Shown here: in pieces, positions 10,736 to 21,039 of the stretch | Layout: each line of letters starts with the position of its first letter | Position numbering within the stretch: the first letter of the stretch is position 1 | Assembly: GCA_002150815.3 (NCBI GenBank) | Contig: NDFF03000043.1 | Location: 310,001-374,000 of the forward strand | Reading direction: 5' to 3' | Source: Grammothele lineata | Taxonomy: Eukaryota > Basidiomycota > Agaricomycetes > Polyporales > Polyporaceae | Length of the DNA stretch: 64,000 nucleotides | Position numbers and translations under genes: made by a program | Notes under the pieces: model-generated | Seen by the model: the letters and a program-made list of their open reading frames with translations, nothing else | Databases searched by the model: none | Told to the model about the DNA's origin: nothing

Positions 10736-12499
10736 ATGTCCGACCCTCGAAACCAAGACTTTTCCCGCGTTCGACCCCTTCTCGGCCGTCTCTTCAAAGC
10801 ATTGCACGACGGGCAAGTGCACAACCCGCTCGGGTCCGCCGCGTACATCTTCGAGAAGGAGTTTGCGAAGCCCGTCCTTCGCTACCTGGGCATCATCCCG
10901 CCCTCGGTCAGTTTCACCCCCGTCTTTGATTGCGACTCCGTCCCTGTCCGCGTCGCGTCGAATGTGCCCGTGAAGCCTAGTGTTTCTCAAGACTCGGGCA
11001 TCGGCATCAGCAGCCCCGACGTCGAGTCGTCCGTGGACGAGTCCGGCAGTTGCGCGACGGTCATCATCCACATCGGCGCGCAGCCCAACAACTCCCCCCA
11101 CGCCGGTACCATCATCACCTTCGCCCTCGCGTTCATCCTCGCCAAACGGCTTCAGGACGAGTACCGCGACCTCCGCGCGCTCGCGCTCGCCCGGGCCGCC
11201 CCCACTTCCCCGGACTCCACCCTTAGCACGTCCCACTCCGGCGCCGACTCCGATCCCAACCCTGATTCCCCCGACGACCCCACCGAACCGTTCGTCTGGC
11301 CCGACAATCTCCACGTCATCGTCCAGCTCGACCTCGTGGACACCGCGCCCGACTCGAGCCAGACCTTCGTCCACGACGGGATCACCTACCAGCGGAGCCA
11401 CCGCACGACAGGCGCGATGGGCGCCTTCCTCGACGACTACCACGCGCTCCTCGCCGAGCTCTCCGCCTTTACGCACGGGGAGGTCGAGCATCGCGTTCGG
11501 TACCAGGACGCGCTGATGCGCGAGCCCACGATGCGCGACGCCCTCCGCGCCATCGTGCGCGACCGCCAACGCGTCAGAGTGGAAGTCGCGCCGGAGCGCG
11601 AGCGTCTCGCGCTCCGGTCCGCGTGCCCCGTGGACGGGTGCGGGCTCGCGGACAAGCACGGGGTCAAGAACAGGTACGAGGTCACGGAGACGGAGACGAA
11701 GATCACGTTCTGGTGCCCCGAGCACGGCCCGCACACGCTCGTCCTGGAGGACCCGGACGACCGTGCGCGCGTCGAGCTCAACACGCCCCTCCGGAACCTC
11801 GCGCGGTCCCTCGTCTACCTCTCCGAGACCGCCACCGAGAACGGCCTCGTTCCTCCCGACGCCACCACGAAGCTCGTCGATGCCGGGGACGCTCGTCGCG
11901 TCTCCGACACCTCGCCCCCAGCCCCCAAGCCCGTCCGGTTCGCGCACATGCGTGTCACCGGGGCGGACTACGCCGGAATATACCAAGAAACCCTTTTTCA
12001 CCGCCAAGTCCACTTCCTCCGCCCCTTCCTCACCCCCGCGATGCGCGCCGGGTATGACGGCACCGGCCCGCCCCTCTTCGTCTACGCGCCCCTCATCCAA
12101 GACTGGTCCGGGGCGAAGCTGTCGAAGAGCCTGTACGTCAAGAAAGGGGCGTACGGGTACCTCCACCACCCGGGTGTTGATGCGGTGTACATACTCGAAT
12201 ACGCGCGGATGGTCCGGGAGCGCATCGACCGGACCGCGTTGTTCGAGATGGTGGCGGAGTGGGTGAGAAACCCAAAGATGCTCCACCGCTCGTACTCGGT
12301 CGAGTACGTTAGGCTTACGGTACTTACTGCGCTGGATCGTTCGCCGTACTCTGGCGTGGTGGACATTGCGCGCGAATACTGGTGGCTCGCACCGTATTCG
12401 CTCGCTTTGTTAGCTGTCGGCGGCTTCATGTGCCGCGTTGAGAGTTGGGCGCATATACCCGTCTCACCAGCGAATTTTGTTTCATTTATTAGTGATTGA
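10736..12499 (+). CDS. Class I lysyl-tRNA synthetase-like protein
   Basis: Intronless frame of 587 residues. Residues 112-125 (HIGAQPNNSPHAGT) match a class I synthetase HIGH-type signature, and KLSKS at 461-465 matches the KMSKS loop. Between them is a putative zinc site with Cys297, Cys302, Cys327 and His330. Spacing and order fit the class I LysRS branch of the HUP superfamily, which is typical of archaea and some bacteria. Cytosolic eukaryotic LysRS is normally class II. An acidic, Pro/Ser-rich insert lies at about residues 155-190. The last 70 residues are hydrophobic and unlike a LysRS anticodon domain, so an unrecognised 3' intron or a replaced C-terminus is possible. True aminoacylation is doubtful: a specialised amino-acid-activating or nucleotidyl-transfer role is as likely. 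The high GC3 creates a 534-codon open frame on the opposite strand that is not a gene. Confidence 0.6.
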   Translation: MSDPRNQDFSRVRPLLGRLFKALHDGQVHNPLGSAAYIFEKEFAKPVLRYLGIIPPSVSFTPVFDCDSVPVRVASNVPVKPSVSQDSGIGISSPDVESSVDESGSCATVIIHIGAQPNNSPHAGTIITFALAFILAKRLQDEYRDLRALALARAAPTSPDSTLSTSHSGADSDPNPDSPDDPTEPFVWPDNLHVIVQLDLVDTAPDSSQTFVHDGITYQRSHRTTGAMGAFLDDYHALLAELSAFTHGEVEHRVRYQDALMREPTMRDALRAIVRDRQRVRVEVAPERERLALRSACPVDGCGLADKHGVKNRYEVTETETKITFWCPEHGPHTLVLEDPDDRARVELNTPLRNLARSLVYLSETATENGLVPPDATTKLVDAGDARRVSDTSPPAPKPVRFAHMRVTGADYAGIYQETLFHRQVHFLRPFLTPAMRAGYDGTGPPLFVYAPLIQDWSGAKLSKSLYVKKGAYGYLHHPGVDAVYILEYARMVRERIDRTALFEMVAEWVRNPKMLHRSYSVEYVRLTVLTALDRSPYSGVVDIAREYWWLAPYSLALLAVGGFMCRVESWAHIPVSPANFVSFISD

Positions 12500-12755
12500 A
12501 TCTGGTCTCAAGTGTACTTCGATACCACCTCTCCTGTCTCTTCTTGTCGCTCGAGTAGCATGTAAACAATCCGTGTGATCATCAGCACGTTGAGCACGTA
12601 GTGTCAATCATGAATGTAGTCATGGCAGAGCAATATGCATAGGGTATTTTCGAGAAAACATTGCGAGTGAAATAATGTACAAACCGACAAGTAGACTGCA
12701 AACCCAGATGAGCTACCAAACCCTCCAACACGTCCAAGAACTCCACCCGCCAACC
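12500..12755. other. Convergent 3' gap, nothing recognised
   Basis: A 256 bp gap between convergent genes, relatively AT-rich, likely holding both 3' UTRs and polyadenylation signals. Confidence 0.4.
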
Positions 12756-13887
12756 TCAGAACACCTTCTCCATATCCTCCAGCGGGACGCCTTCAACGAG
12801 GCCCCGGGTCGCATATCGCCACCCCTGGGGGACGGGCATGTCGAAGCGCGCTTTGAGCTCCGTGGTGGTCAGGGGCTTCTTGAGCCGGTAGAGCTCGGTG
12901 ACGGGGTAGCCGTACTTGGACTGCTTGAGCCCCGCGTCGAAGTCATCGTTGCCAATCCCGGACGGGTCGCGGACCTGGCCGGGGGTCTTGGGGCGCGTGG
13001 TGGTCATCACGTAACTGAGGGCGCAGGAAGATGGATGTGAGCGAACGTTCGGGAATGTGGGCCAAAGCGCCAAGGCGACAGGGCGGGGGTGGGCGAGTCA
13101 GGGGGCATGCGCGTATTTGTGAGAAGCTGTCCGTGTGGATGTATGCGCGACGTCTCCGCCGTAAAATGCCCCGAAAGGAGCTGAGGCGACAACAGCACGC
13201 TAAAACGCGTGGGGGGCCTCCTAACCGTGACAGAGAGAGCGACAGAACGTACGTGATTGCGGAGGTCGGCGCAGTCTCATACAACCAGAGACGTGTCACG
13301 GTATCCTTCAGCTGGTACTTGCGGTACTCGTGATTCTTCTTCCGCTCCGCGATGAGCTTTGTGAATTCGGGCTTGATGGTGAGGAGCACGTCCGTAGTGC
13401 TGCGGCCGTCCGAATCGAACGCGGGCTTCCTCGTCAGGGGCTTGGGCTTGAGCCAGGTCTTTCCTCGTGGCGGCGACGGCGAATCGGAGGAAATAATAGA
13501 AGATGAGGAGGATGCGGACGAGCAGGAGCGTTCGGAACCATCGACGGAGCCGAGCGAAGAGGGGGAGGACGAATCGAAGCGGGGTTGGACGCGCCGTGAA
13601 GGACGAGACGTAGACTCGTCGGACTTTGCTTTGGGTCTTGCGTACGCAAAGAGCGTCGCTTGCTTCAGTGATTTTGTCGTCCTTTCCGCAGGCATGGTGG
13701 AAGGTGCTGGCGTCCGGGGACGATACAGACGAGTGGGTGGTGAGGGATTGAGGAAAGAGCGTTGGCGCTTCTGCAGAGAGCAGCTTGAGCCAGAAGAGGA
13801 TCGTGGGGAAGGGATAACATCACGTGCTGCGCGACGCGTTTGTGGCGCGGGCGGCAACGCGCTCAAGGACTGGGACAGTGATGTCAT
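12756..13887 (-). CDS. ASCH-domain protein with PIP-like motif
   Basis: Exons, read from high to low: 13887-13253 and 13014-12756, giving 297 residues. The 238 nt intron (GTACGT...CTCAG) is long for this locus. The C-terminal half (about 166-297) fits the fungal ASCH/PUA-like fold: TIKPEFTKLIAERKKNHEYRKY, then WLYETAPTSAITYVM, then a C-terminal GYPVTELYRLKKPL segment. ASCH domains bind RNA or modified nucleotides. The N-terminal 165 residues are Ser/Arg-rich and disordered. QATLFAY (76-82) resembles a PCNA-interacting box (QxxLxxY) beside basic residues, though the second aromatic is Ala. An in-frame ATG at residue 65 (position 13695) is an alternative start just before that motif. The start codon faces the next gene across 111 bp. 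Confidence 0.65.
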
Positions 13888-13998
13888 CGTCCTGTCTCCA
13901 CCTCGAGCGTCCCCTCAGCGTACGTATACAGGGCAGAGAGGAGCAGAGGATGCTCCTCCATATCCCCACCACCACTCTACTATCCTCAATCCCTCATT
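13888..13998. promoter_or_regulatory. Short bidirectional promoter region
   Basis: Only 111 bp separate the start codons of the ASCH gene (minus) and the small plus-strand gene, so both must use a shared or overlapping promoter unless the ASCH start at 13695 is used. Confidence 0.4.
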
Positions 13999-14633
13999 AT
14001 GTCTGCTAGCGACGCTCGCCCTACCACCACCCTCCCCCCAGAGGGCCGCCAACCTACCGTTGACATGCCCGAGCGACCCACCACCGATTTCGTCCCTGCT
14101 CCTCCCTCGGACACGGTGGAGCCAACCCAAGTCACGACCCCAACACAGCAGGGTATGTTATTTGCACCTGTCTCATCCCAACACGCGTTAATTGCTCTTC
14201 TTCCAGCGGCGACGCAGCCTGGGTCTGGCGGACACACCCACATCGTCGTACAGCCACCACAGCCGACCTTCAACCAGAAGGTAGTCGGTACGTCGTCTTC
14301 GCGGCCCCCGGCTCCTCATTGCATGTTCAACCCCTGATTCTCAGGATATGCAAAAGAGATCCGCGGAACGGTACGCTGGATCATATCTCTTTCGCAGGCA
14401 GTTCACATATTGACAGCACTGCTCTATTCGTCGATAACCGCTGGGATCCAGATTCTACGCAAGGTATGTTGCCATTTATACAGTTGCTGTTTGCTGTTTT
14501 CTGAGTGGATACTTTTCAGCCTGAAGTCAAGGATCAGGGTGGCAAGATTCGGAAAGGCGAGGAGCCCTGGCCTCCATCTCCGGAGCGTGCTCACGCTATC
14601 GAGTCTTCGGAGCCTGACAACGCGCCTCAGTGA
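13999..14633 (+). CDS. Small conserved fungal protein with 12-nt micro-exon
   Basis: Exons 13999-14152, 14207-14287, 14345-14370, 14452-14463 and 14520-14633, encoding 128 residues. The N-terminal half is Thr/Pro-rich and disordered. The conserved core reads GYAKEIRGTILRKPEVKDQG and then GKIRKGEEPWPPSPE, a pattern I associate with small uncharacterised basidiomycete proteins (YAKxIRGTVLxKPE). That core is only rebuilt if a 12-nt exon encoding ILRK is recognised between two introns. The intron before it is exactly 81 nt, in frame and free of stops, so retention would insert 27 mostly hydrophobic residues. No enzymatic function was recognised. Confidence 0.6.
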
Positions 14634-15449
14634 ACGTGAAGGAATGTTTCCCATCATATTTTCATTACGTCGTGCATTGTAGGACCAGTAGCAGTGTATT
14701 CATGCCTGTAACACTATGACCGACCTTCTGAATACCGTATTAGTGTGCGTTTGCACCTCCCATTGGTTAGATTTACCAGAACGTTATCTCGTACGTCGTA
14801 GTAGAGCGCACGTCAATCCTTCTCGCCAGTAGTGCGCAGAACTGGTCTACTTAGGGGAGACTAGTACGTCATGCGAGGTAAGAGCATGCATTTACGGACA
14901 CCGCACTTTCATTCGTTCGGGTAGCGTGATCCAAAGTGCGGAACTGACCACAGTTTAACGTCAAAGGGTAGACACCTTGCTGTTGTTGCTGGTGACGATA
15001 AAACCTTCCAGCTGGACACAATCTTGGGTCATACGTTCGCAGCAGAGGCCAACAGATTACATGTTTTCCTTCGCCTCCGTCCTGTAGCACCCAACGGGTG
15101 ATACTGATGCGCGATTTGGAGTCATCACGGTCATCTCGGGCCCGTTGCGCCGTACCGTCGGTCTCAAATTCGGCCTACTGCCAATACAAAAGCACTACAC
15201 ACATATGGGAGACTGTTAGATCACTACCCATGCAGATACCTAAAACAATCACGCCCGGAACAACTCGTGCACGCGGTATCGGAACTTACAGGCACAACTA
15301 AGCCAACTCCGAACACTTCACGACGAGGCCGTGGACAAGACAGGTTTTGGTGACCGGGGGCGGCCACTGGCAAGCGAGCACTGGGGCCGCGAATCCGGTA
15401 GTTCTCCAAGGAGATCCGTTTTTGAGGGGAAAACAAGATGCCTTGTCTT
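14634..15449. other. Convergent intergenic region, nothing recognised
   Basis: About 800 bp between the ends of two convergent genes. Frames are short and broken. No RNA gene or repeat was identified. Confidence 0.4.
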
Positions 15450-16698
15450 TCAGACTCGATTCATCAATGTAGAGAAAGCCGGGGGACCATAAACCTCAGG
15501 AAATGGAGAAGAAAATTGGACTGAGGTGTCATATGGTCCAGGGTGGAAAGAGTCGACGACCGCAGGCCCGGCACATGGCGAAGGTCCAATGGATTCGAAC
15601 CCCGCGATGGCAAACAGGGGAACAGAACATTGGTCTACGACCGCCGTCGGCGCATTCGGCAACGTGCAGTACGGCGCCGCGTGCACGTGGGGGTCGACCG
15701 GCATGCTAACGTCCTGAGAGCCATGAGGCCCCCGGGCGAGTGGTAACGGCGGCGGAAAGGAGGACGACGCCAGTTGACCGTGTCGATAATAGTCGTCCTT
15801 CGTAATCGTCGCGAGGTCTGCAGACACAGCTCAGGGACCTGAATTAAGTAGAACGCGGGACGGGCACATACCAGGAGGCAAGTTAAGCGCATGAACTGGA
15901 CATACACCGGGGTGCGCCTGCGCACGTGGGAGTGAAGACGAACGGAAAGTGAATCACGGTGAGCCGTACTGAGCTCTACGCATACACAAATTCACGCACC
16001 ATAGAGTCAACAGGGTTAACCTGAACATCACTAGACACCATACCCATGCACGCTGCAACCGCGTCGCTGGCCTCTGTTCTGGCCGACTCACTTCCGACTT
16101 CGCAGGTAGTGTTGCCTGTGAGAGGACTCTGATGCTCCGCAACCGTCTCCGAGCTCTCTGCAAGAGTGAACACGGAATCAGGGAACAGATGAAATGCCAA
16201 CTCCCAAGCCAGATGAACGGGTATATCCGCCTGGCGAGCCCAGCGTAAAAGTTGAACGTTTGTCGGATATGGTTCCTTCTGTAGGCAGGCCGCGAGGTAC
16301 TCTTCAAGACCGTAAGAATCCAGGAACTGATAAAAGTAAGTGCAGGAATCCATGCCTTTGTATTTCTCGTGAGGGCTCATAGCCCGCTTCTTGCTTCCGC
16401 ACCAGTTAGAGTGGACTTTCGGAGTGTACCATTCGCAGCCGGGGATGTTTTGAATGAGCCTTTGCGTATTCTCCTTTTCGTCTTTGGTAGGTGTCCTGCC
16501 GTCAGCATAGAGAGCTAGGTGTATCAAAAAGAAATTAGGTTACGTGTATATGGCAGGGTGTGGGTGGGTGTCGACCAGATATCTACGCGGAAACGCACCT
16601 GATCGCAGCCTCGACGCTGTGGGGGGCAAGCGCGAGCGAGATTTGAGACCGTTGGAGGGTGGTGAAGAATTGGGACCCGTTCTGGATCGGGTCGCCAT
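15450..16698 (-). CDS. Homeodomain-like protein, putative transcription factor
   Basis: Exons from high to low: 16698-16599, 16514-16000, 15917-15872 and 15817-15450, encoding 342 residues. The joins (phases 1,0,1) remove the early stop after FVYA and connect to a Pro/Ser-rich C-terminal exon. After a basic Ser-rich N-terminus, residues about 33-78 read ALYADGRTPTKDEK, then a Trp-containing third helix (VHSNWCGSKKR) that resembles fungal homeodomains (WFxNxR). Here Phe is replaced by Cys and the DNA-contacting Asn position by Ser. A conserved helical segment (YFYQFLDSYGLEEYLAACL) follows, then a disordered tail, as in many fungal regulators. The homeodomain call rests on pattern only. An in-frame ATG upstream at 16851 would lengthen the N-terminus. 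Confidence 0.5.
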
Positions 16699-19117
16699 TG
16701 TCAACTGCCGTGTGTAACGGGGAGCCAAGTGAGTGCGAGCACAGATGTCGAGGCTGTCGCTAAAGATCGGGGTCGAGCGTCTAATCTTCGCGCGCCGCCT
16801 TTCCTTGTGCCCGCGGCTTCCAGGTCTACGCTTACCCTCCGGTTGCGGCATACGCCCCCGTCCCATTTCTGCTGGATGAGCTAGCCCTCCGCGTGCACAA
16901 CCTGAGCGGGATGTTAGATGTCGATATGTCGGTTCAGCGCAAACACAGACGCGCTTACCTGCCGTGAGTGTCCACTATTCAAGTTATTTCTCGCTACGCC
17001 CCTCCCCTGGTGAGCTCGAAGTACGCCGCAGAGTCACAAACCATTGAGGCCGGAGAGGACGTACGAGTCATAGAATCTCGTTATGCAACACCGAGCGCAG
17101 GGGGGGGAGGAAATTGACCCTGGAGACATTGACCCACAGCCATGCCCCACAACCTCGCCCCGTTGTTCAAGTTGAATCAGAATACCTGTCACTTCACCCG
17201 AGTAGACGCGTGACCTACCGTTCGAACCTCATCCCGCCGAGCCATGTGAATACTAGCGAGAAAGCCCTCCCCTCTCTTTCGCATATCGTCTAGGGGCCGC
17301 GTCACCTCGGAATAGGGCGGAGCGTGCGCTATAGTAGAAAACAGCATATCCGGAGGCGGAAAGGTACGTACTCTTTAACATCTCAACCAAAACCGGGGCT
17401 GAAGCTATGAATGTGACAGTGAGGACGACGGAAGAGTAATAGAGCTTTGCTTCGTCCGTACAGACAATGTGGTAGAATGACCCAGAAGACCACATACCTA
17501 TGTCAACCTCCACATCCCCGCCTCGCGTTATTACGCAGGCCTCTGTCGAATACAAGACCGCACATCGGGATCGTCATCGTGTTCTCGTGCGACGCGGAGA
17601 GCTCCGCTCGCGCGATGACAGCCAAAGAAGGTCAATGCAGTCTTGCGCTGAACGCGAGAGCGGTATACAGCATTGGTCAACGAGCGCGACACCACATGCA
17701 GAAAACGGTGCTGCGGAGGAGTCAGACGGCCTCAATGCGCCCAGATCGACTCTGGCTGGGAAGAGAGGGAGGCGCGCGCGCACGTCCTCCATGATGAATA
17801 GCGTGGACGGGATCGCACTTATACACCGCAGCATGCGAAGCCACATGGAGGAGGCCACGCGCGCGACGCGGATATCATCAAGAACATCAATGTGCAATGC
17901 GCGCGACGCAACCCATTCAACTGGAAGAACTTGCGGGGGTCACATGGATCCACACGAAGACACCGCCGGTTTAAAGCAATCTTCTATGTTTTGATACAAC
18001 TTTTCACGCACCTAAACCAAACAATACACTTAAAAATGAAACCAGAGACACAGTAATAGAATGAGAACATATACTTAAGCCACCAGACGGGTAAGGAAGA
18101 CTTCACTGCTTGACCCCAGTGCTACTCTCCTTACCTGGCCAGGAAATGATAACATCAGTGCGTGAAATGGCACTGGTGTTTTCATTTCCTGACATTACTG
18201 TACAGCTTGATGAACACGCTGTATTTTTGTTAGTAACAGAGTGCCAATCTAGCTCACACCACTCACCAAGTTGCTTGCCAAAACCACACCATGGCACAAG
18301 CCACCGTTTGACCGCCAGCACCAAGACTGTCACGCCTGGCACCGCACCAGGACCTGAGAGAGGGTGAGCAAGAGATACACTATAAGAGTACAGCACCATG
18401 GAGCTATTGAATGCTGACTTGCATTTTAGTAGACAATGAGCTGAGCAGACTGTAGATCTCAGCCATCACCTGGGATAGGGATGCATGGCGCGCACTGCGC
18501 GAGGCTGAGCGGTGAGGCCCAGGGTAGGACTCTGAAGGCTGAAGTTTCAGCTGTGCCAGAGAGGAGTGCCATACATCAATGAGTGCTGTGATATACCTAG
18601 AAGACCAATGGCCTACTTCACAGTAAGTTGGGGAGTGTAGATACCCTGACTCACGCTATATGGCATGCGCGCAGATGCAAGTGTGCACTATGCCTTCGTG
18701 GTGTGATGCCCTCGCGCGGAAACCATGCGCGAAAGGCAAGGACTCACCTGAGCCGTGTGCTACTTCAGCGTAAGTCTGCGCAAGGCGCGCGCTGTGGCCG
18801 CGGTAGCATTGTGAAGCGAGTTTTGCGCGGATGTGTAGTGCAAGGGCAAGAGCGATGATGGATGCGACAGTGTGCGGGCGGCGGGCGGTTCGCCGCGCGG
18901 TCGAGCCAGTCGCGCCATCCGGTTGGCCGTCATTACCGGAAACGTGGTGTTTTAGGCGCCTACCCTCACACGGTGGCACGGTCGAGTTAAGCGCACGGCG
19001 AGGTCGGAAGGGGCACGCACACGTTGGTTTGTAGGCATTACACCGACGAGGGAATGCGGTATTGAGACCCCATTTATTCGCGTAATATCTACGGCTACAA
19101 GAAGAGGGTCGGGACCC
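16699..19117. other. Gene-poor region with possible transposon remnant
   Basis: About 2.4 kb without a confident gene. A minus-strand frame at 17253-17555 includes a hydrophobic stretch (about 20 residues, Val/Thr/Ile-rich) and could be a membrane-protein fragment, but no splice model was found. From about 18000 to 18650 the sequence is less GC-rich than its surroundings. It carries a 10-bp inverted repeat (18140-18149 with 18182-18191) and short broken frames, which suggests an old mobile-element remnant. Confidence 0.35.
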
Positions 19118-20693
19118 TCAGTACCAGATCGACCGTGTTCGGTGGATCGGCAACATCACGGCGGTCTCATAACCGGCAATGGCCTCTCCTTCGTCCTCCA
19201 CGCGCTTCGCGAGGTCCCAGAGGTAGAAATCGATGAGCACGCTGCTCACGCGCTCCTCTGACACCTCCTTTCCTTCGCGCGCAAGGATCGCGAGGATCTC
19301 CTGCCGCACGCGCTCGACGGCGACAACGCTCGCCGCGCGGATGCTCAGCTCCTCCGGGGAGCCAGATGCTAGGGGTTTATGTGTTTGAAGAACGACTTCT
19401 AACACATGGGGGTAGTCGAGGATACGGAGGTGGTGCAGGACCTGCGGGACGCGATAGTCGGCGAACATTGTGAGCTCGTGTATGGCAGCGCCAGCCGGGA
19501 AGAGAGGGTGCGGGTCCGAGAGCTCTGGGGGATAGAAGGCGGCCCACGTCTCTGCAACGAGAATTTGTGCCCGTTTCCAGATGTACACTAAAATACAGTT
19601 GATAAGCAAGGAGCATGAGGGGAGATCCGATGGTTCGATTAGGGTGTACCTACCTCGGCGACCTTTCAGCACATGCTCGTCGCAGAACGAGGGAAAGGTC
19701 TCAGTGATCATCTCAACCAGCTGAAGAGCAGTGCCCCTGTCGTTGTAGCGTCTGCGAAACGCTTGGAAGAAGCCGTAGAATGAGCCGTCAAAACGCTGCA
19801 AGTCGCAATGGTCGCGTGAGCCAGAATCAAACGAAAACATGGATAGACCATACGTTGCACAAAATCGCACCAACTTCGCGCAGGATAGCAATACGTTCGT
19901 GTAGGAGAGGTATACTTTCAGTGCATTGCCCCGCAGATCGGAAAATTCCTTGTACGAGGGAGTCGGGACAGCGTTCCGGCGACGCGTAGAAAGCTGGGTC
20001 GGTAATGGGCACGCCTTCTTCCAGTGCTAGACGGGTGCGTGAGACATACAAAGGGGGTAAATGGATCTAATAGAACATCGCGCAGATGAATTACTTACCT
20101 CGGTCCACGGCAGCCACAAGCGACCAGTAGCCTGTATGCACCCTCCTTTTCTTTGACGTCCACCCCTCTCGCCACTCTATGCCATACCGCTCGGGCGTAC
20201 CTTCACGTTCGGACCAAAAGCTAAAGTTGAGGGAAGATATCAAGAAAATCCAATTGAGGCAGGCGTGCGTTGAGGGGTTCGACCAAGAGAATGGATCGTC
20301 GGGACAAAGATGCAGCGGGTGTGTGCGCCAAGTGCGAGGGACATAGGACTCGCGCTGCATTTGGGTGTGTATCTGTGTCACAACAGGATCAATATACTAA
20401 GCGGCTTGAGGAGAACACAAATGAGATTCCGCACGTATTGCGCTGCAGACTTGATGCCGTCCTCGTTCAGCCGTACGAGGCCGATCTCCTGTGGCATAAC
20501 GCTCTCTGAGACGGCGGACATCTCTGCGAACGTAAGAGCATACCTCGACGGCCCATTTTGCCGACCTAAGAACTGGATTTACTGCATCTATGCTGGCGTC
20601 TCCATCGGAACTTGGAGGACGGTGCAGGTAATGTGCCTTGTGGGCGACCGGAGGCGGCTGAGTAGGAGGGGCCTGAGCAATGGTCACCGTCAT
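19118..20693 (-). CDS. qng1: Queuosine 5'-phosphate N-glycosylase (queuosine salvage)
   Basis: Exons from high to low: 20693-20544, 20488-20435, 20372-20099, 20026-19854, 19795-19654 and 19587-19118, giving 420 residues. Family landmarks (DUF2419/Qng1) appear in order: NPVLRSAKWAVE near residue 40, WIFLISSLNFSFWSE, HTGYWSLVAAVDR, LEEGVPITDPAFYAS, a RFDGSFYG segment, the FPSFCDEHVLKG segment, WKRAQILVAETWA, ELTMFADYRVPQVL and a C-terminal SIRAASVVAVE. The enzyme releases queuine base from queuosine 5'-phosphate so it can be inserted into tRNA wobble position 34. Lengths of known eukaryotic members are about 340-400 residues; the N-terminal 30 residues here are Pro-rich and extra. It is divergent from CCT8 with 346 bp between starts. 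Acidic residues found in some homologues around the LNFSFW motif are Asn/Ser here; whether they matter was not checked. Confidence 0.85.
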
Positions 20694-21039
20694 GGCTGAG
20701 CTCTGTCAGGAGAAAGAGTTGCGAGGGGACGGTAGCGTGCAGAACGTAGGCAAGATAGCTTGCGGCATTGCGTTTGCCCGTTGAAGTGATCGAGGAATTC
20801 GCGGGAGGGTGTGGAAAGCGGCGAGAAATTCGTTTTAGCTCTAAGACTTGCGCTAGGGTTAGGAGATGTTCGCTTGTATGGACGCGTTATGGGATTTACT
20901 TGCAGGACTTACTTACGGGATTAGTCTGGCCCTACTGGCGCTAAGATCCTTCGGGAAATAATCATCTCTACTCCTTGCGCTCAGCCCTTACGACTCCCAG
21001 CCATCCCTCCCCCTCCTCTGCTGGGTTCACGATTACGCG
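20694..21039. promoter_or_regulatory. Shared divergent promoter, qng1 / CCT8
   Basis: 346 bp between divergent start codons of the queuosine salvage gene and CCT8. A pyrimidine-rich tract (about 20990-21020) precedes the CCT8 ATG, as is common for highly expressed fungal genes. No specific operator was recognised. Confidence 0.4.

Noticed and set aside
10682..12286. 534-codon open frame on the minus strand opposite the LysRS-like gene
   Set aside because: It mirrors the GC-rich third-codon bias of the plus-strand gene, has repetitive Arg/Gly/Val/Glu composition and no domain.
15976..16002. Stop after FVYA as the end of the homeodomain-like gene
   Set aside because: A GTGCGT donor just before it, plus two further exons with matching phases, extend the protein by about 137 residues.
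17190..17250. tRNA B-box-like GGTTCGAAC on the minus strand
   Set aside because: No matching A box or cloverleaf could be formed around it.
20489..20543. 20-nt intron (GTATGC...CGCAG) in the queuosine salvage gene
   Set aside because: Too short and out of frame; a 55-nt intron ending CCACAG keeps the frame and the family sequence.
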